Shown piece by piece: positions 61,898-64,000 of a stretch of 64,000 nt of DNA (positions are counted from its first letter, which is position 1; each line of letters opens with the position of its first letter). The DNA comes from Sipunculus nudus (Eukaryota; Annelida; Sipuncula; Golfingiida; Sipunculidae). A model generated the notes under the pieces. That model was not told the origin of the DNA. It made no database searches and was given only the letters and a program-made list of their open reading frames with translations. Both the position numbers and the translations under genes were made by a program. The stretch is from NCBI GenBank assembly GCA_026874595.1, contig CM049306.1, positions 92,993,642 through 93,057,641 on the forward strand, read 5' to 3'.

Positions 61898-62824
61898 GGA
61901 TATAAATATGTGTGTGTGTGTATTCACTCTTAATATGTGATACACATGTATATCAACTCAAGAATACACTCTTAGACATGGCTGTAGTTTCAAGGTAGTC
62001 TACCGTGATTCTTTCACGGTAGTACCCTTATTTCACGGCTCCGCCGTACTTTACGGTAGAGTACCGTGAACTGAGCCAGCATTTGCGTCTTATCGTGCCT
62101 TCTGACCATCTGGTCACCCCAAGGGGCCCCGAGCACGTGCGTTTCCTTTGTTAACATCCGGTGATTTTCAGGTTTTTCACCGCCATCTTTGACCTTTCCA
62201 GCAGCTCGCAGAGGCGTACAGTCTCGAATAATCCATGTTTTCGGTGAGTTTACCTTTATGTCTTGTTTCGCCAACTACCTAAGGAATATCTTTAGTTGGC
62301 ACGTATTATACATATTACATTTAGATTTTGTTCCAAAACTGGGTTCTCAAAATCTCAACATCCAAGGTTTTGTGGTATCACTGTCCGTGCTGTGTATTTT
62401 GTATATTGTGTTTTAAACGGTGTGTTGTTATATTGTTAGTTAAATTTAACCGGACCGACGTCTGTATCACATATTGGCTCACATGATTTTCCACTTTAAG
62501 TACATCCCTTTTGTATCATCATGATAACACCACTGCTGGACATACCTGTTTTTATTTTTTTTTATTCTTCATCTCATTTTGAATAACGTTTGCCATTCAT
62601 GTGTGATTTAAATGAATATTCAGATTATTTGAGGAATACACCCTGCACATTTGTTTAAGTATTTGAGTCTCACATTGAAAATATCCATTGCAATTATATC
62701 CTTTATATTTATATCTCAATACATGGAGGTCCTCACTGAATCATATATATATATATATATGTGTGTGTATTTGTTGTGGTTCCCTATTCAACATGATGCA
62801 TATATATACAATACATATATATGG

Positions 62825-62864
<40 letters not shown>

Positions 62865-63542
62865 ATTCACTCTTAATACGTGATACACATGTATATCAAC
62901 GCATGAATACTGACCGGTGTATAGTACAGCATAAACGTCTTCACTGAGTCAGAAATCAGTTCCCTGGCTCTCTTGTCACTTTGCTCCGGTACCAGGTCAA
63001 ACGCTAACACTCGCTCAGGCATTTGTTCTGTGGCGAATTGTCCGTGGTTTATGCCATGTATCAAACTAATTGGATATTTATATTTCATTGCTGGCGTCCT
63101 CTTGACTGCTTGTTCTAACTCGCTACAGGATGAATGGAAAAAAATAATATTTAAAGGAAAAGACTGCAAGTTTAGTAGCGTTACTAATGTGTGTAACAGG
63201 CAAATAAAAAACACCTTTAGAAATGCAGTGAAACCTAGCTACGACTGTAGAAGTGAAAATGGTTACAGTTGGTTGTACATGACGGTTAGGGCTCCCATAT
63301 TACAAAGTAACGTTTCATGTATTAATAATACGGTGAATTGTGCTAGCACCCAAATGTACCCACTGACCTGAATTGTCTTGCAGGTCGTGTTATATACAGC
63401 AGGCCATCTAAATCAGCAGTGATGGACAGAGTGGGGACTGGGAAACTGGTCGTGTAGTTTTCTACCAGCTCCGAAGCCAGAAGAATCATGCCCGACACTG
63501 CAGCGCTCCCTGCAAAGCCTAATTCAGCCCGGAGGAATATAC
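55984..63542 (-). CDS. Alpha/beta-hydrolase-like protein, 3' six exons (5' partial)
   Basis: Six minus-strand exons join in frame: 63542-63368, 63122-62915, 59707-59591, 59185-58949, 57648-57501 and 56225-55984 (TAG). Splice sites are GT-AG and phases agree (entry 1, then 2,0,0,0,1). The first visible exon has VPTLSITADLDGLLYITRPA and the second ISLIHGINHGQFA. These look like the strands carrying the acid and histidine of a serine-hydrolase triad, as in a poorly characterised hydrolase group with a 'GxxNHxQFA' signature. The nucleophile elbow would lie in exons upstream of the window. Exon 4 is helical (VTLSPLLNTLNMAADMLEAKM). The last exon has MHYCKLLSPLRVAEFLYVDAL and ends in a hydrophobic tail that could be a membrane or lipid-anchor signal. 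The substrate is unknown. The 3.2-kb intron between exons 2 and 3 is full of repeats. An additional phase-0 exon could be hidden there. Confidence 0.65.
56540..56618 (-). mobile_element. tRNA-like SINE head
   Basis: On the minus strand, TGGTTTAATGGTAAGGGCGCTGAAC resembles a tRNA D-arm with A box, and GGGTTCGAGTCCC is a good B box. Stems are imperfect, so a SINE or tRNA pseudogene is more likely than a working tRNA. It lies in the last intron of the hydrolase gene. Confidence 0.5.
57009..57187. mobile_element. Possible hAT-like MITE
   Basis: The left end AGGGCGGACCCC and the inverse right end (TCCTGGACCCGCCTCTG) bound about 180 bp. The ends resemble those at 25421 and 35736 but are more diverged. 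Confidence 0.3.
57299..57362. repeat. Compound (TA)n-(GA)n microsatellite
   Basis: A TA tract is followed by a GA tract, as at 48380-48457. It lies in the last intron of the hydrolase gene, about 140 bp past the donor at 57500. Confidence 0.9.
57838..57888. repeat. (GT)n followed by a run of 27 G
   Basis: A GT tract passes directly into 27 consecutive G's at 57862-57888, in a hydrolase intron. A run this long is a G-quadruplex candidate on the plus strand and a likely length-error site. Confidence 0.85.
60430..60500 (-). repeat. Possible tRNA-derived fragment
   Basis: On the minus strand GGTTCGAATCTTGCC resembles a B box and its 3' flank. Upstream, GATGGAGAGGTCACGTG could be a decayed A-box region. 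Support is weak. Confidence 0.3.
60617..61299 (+). mobile_element. Candidate solo LTR in a hydrolase intron
   Basis: A segment of about 680 bp begins TGTTAGGCAGG and ends GCCTAGCGTTACA. It contains a TATA-like TTTATAAATA near 60856, followed by GA-rich DNA, and a TTATTTATTA-type AT-rich tail near 61210. TG...CA boundaries with a promoter and tail fit an LTR. A second TGTTAGGCA at about 60660 makes the start ambiguous, and I found no matching 5-bp duplications, primer-binding site or internal region. Confidence 0.35.
61408..61451. repeat. (TA)n microsatellite
   Basis: A TA tract with one CA interruption, adjoining an AAT tract at about 61376-61408. Confidence 0.9.
61533..62880. repeat. Microsatellite-rich array with decayed copies of the neighbouring exon end
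   Basis: Blocks of (TA)n and (GT)n alternate with recurring unique pieces: ATTCACTCTTAATATGTGATA (near 61733, 61921 and 62865), TTGTGGTTCCCTATTCAACAT (61820, 62775) and CTCACTGAATCATATATA (61600, 61785, 62730). The piece at 61560-61605 copies the 3' end of the hydrolase exon at 62915-62951 with its splice donor. An unrelated hairpin-rich segment, about 61976-62690, splits the array. Confidence 0.65.
61976..62690. other. Hairpin-rich insert of unknown nature
   Basis: It contains the perfect palindrome TACCGTGA-TTCTT-TCACGGTA at about 62001-62021 and further inverted ACGGTA/TACCGT pairs up to 62070. It interrupts the surrounding array, so it may be a mobile element, but I could not define matching ends. 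Confidence 0.35.
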
Positions 63543-64000
63543 CTGTGTAAAATAAAAAAAAAGACATAGTAAATACGGAAGAAATACATTGAATATAGGT
63601 GTATGCCTACATTTTAACATAGAATTCTCACATTTTATTTTGAATATAATATAAAACATTTCTTGCACAAGTCAAATGTATATAGTCGTTTTAAGCAGAT
63701 CAGTCCTGAAAAAGCATTGATCAAGGCGACTAACAGTTTCTTAGTGTTGGTCTTCCGTTCACAGAAATGGCTCTGTCGCTGAATGATAAAGCCTCGAGCT
63801 TATTTAGGTACTTATATAAGTTTATATAGATTTCCATAAGCGTGGGGGTAATCATTTGAACTAAAAGGATAATGTCAGAATTGTTAAAGTGACAGAAATG
63901 ATTCGTATGTAATGGACTATTGCTCTGTTCTCAAGACAAGTCTTATCCTACACTTTGAAATTGCTGTGCCGCTGGCCATACAGAGACCTCTCCACAGCGC
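63543..64000. other. Upstream intron of the hydrolase gene, nothing recognised
   Basis: The minus-strand exon at 63542 opens after a clear acceptor (TTTTACACAG), so this AT-rich sequence is intron. The N-terminal exons lie beyond the window. Confidence 0.45.

Noticed and set aside
62014-62274. 86-residue minus-strand open frame in the hairpin-rich insert
   Set aside because: No domain, no consistent splice sites, and it overlaps the palindrome cluster.

Overview
The window is eukaryotic nuclear DNA, almost certainly animal. Genes are split by GT-AG introns, the intergenic DNA is AT-rich, and there are many AT, GA and GT microsatellites, tRNA-derived SINEs and layers of decayed mobile elements. 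The repeat style (short elements carrying tandem cores of about 300 bp and ACGG/GTCC tetranucleotide tracts), an expansion-type DXD glycosyltransferase and an ATP-grasp protein point to a lophotrochozoan, most likely a bivalve mollusc. The species call is an inference.

Layout. 1-12.1 kb, plus strand: the last seven coding exons of a gene whose order and conserved pieces fit tepsin (ENTHD2, the AP-4 coat accessory protein). Its introns hold a mariner-type MITE family, Helitron-like elements and a pogo-like transposon relic. 12.4-18.9 kb: a dense block of Helitron-like non-autonomous elements, including a three-deep nest. 20.3-21.4 kb, minus strand: an intact single-exon class A GPCR. 22.8-23.7 kb: another Helitron-like copy. 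25.3-27.3 kb: fold-back DNA, a hAT-like MITE, a SINE and an AT tract. 27.8-29.6 kb, minus strand: a type II membrane glycosyltransferase with two DXD-family domains, of which only the second keeps the DXD motif. 32.6-34.0 kb: a 46-bp minisatellite. 34-45 kb: gene-poor. 45.4-47.7 kb, minus strand: an ATP-grasp fold protein with a candidate 5' leader exon. 48-55 kb: microsatellites and two minus-strand Helitron-like elements that abut. 56-63.5 kb, minus strand: the last six coding exons of an alpha/beta-hydrolase-like gene. Its large intron carries a candidate solo LTR and a microsatellite-rich array containing copies of the neighbouring exon end.

The four main genes show no sign of acting in one pathway. 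The most coherent system in the window is the mobile-element one. At least four families (called A, B, C and D here) have unrelated cores but the same plan: short subterminal inverted repeats, a 3' stem-loop, a CTTG or CTAG end followed by T's, and no target duplication. This is the architecture of Helentron/HINE-type rolling-circle elements. No autonomous Rep-helicase copy is in the window, so mobilisation in trans is inferred.
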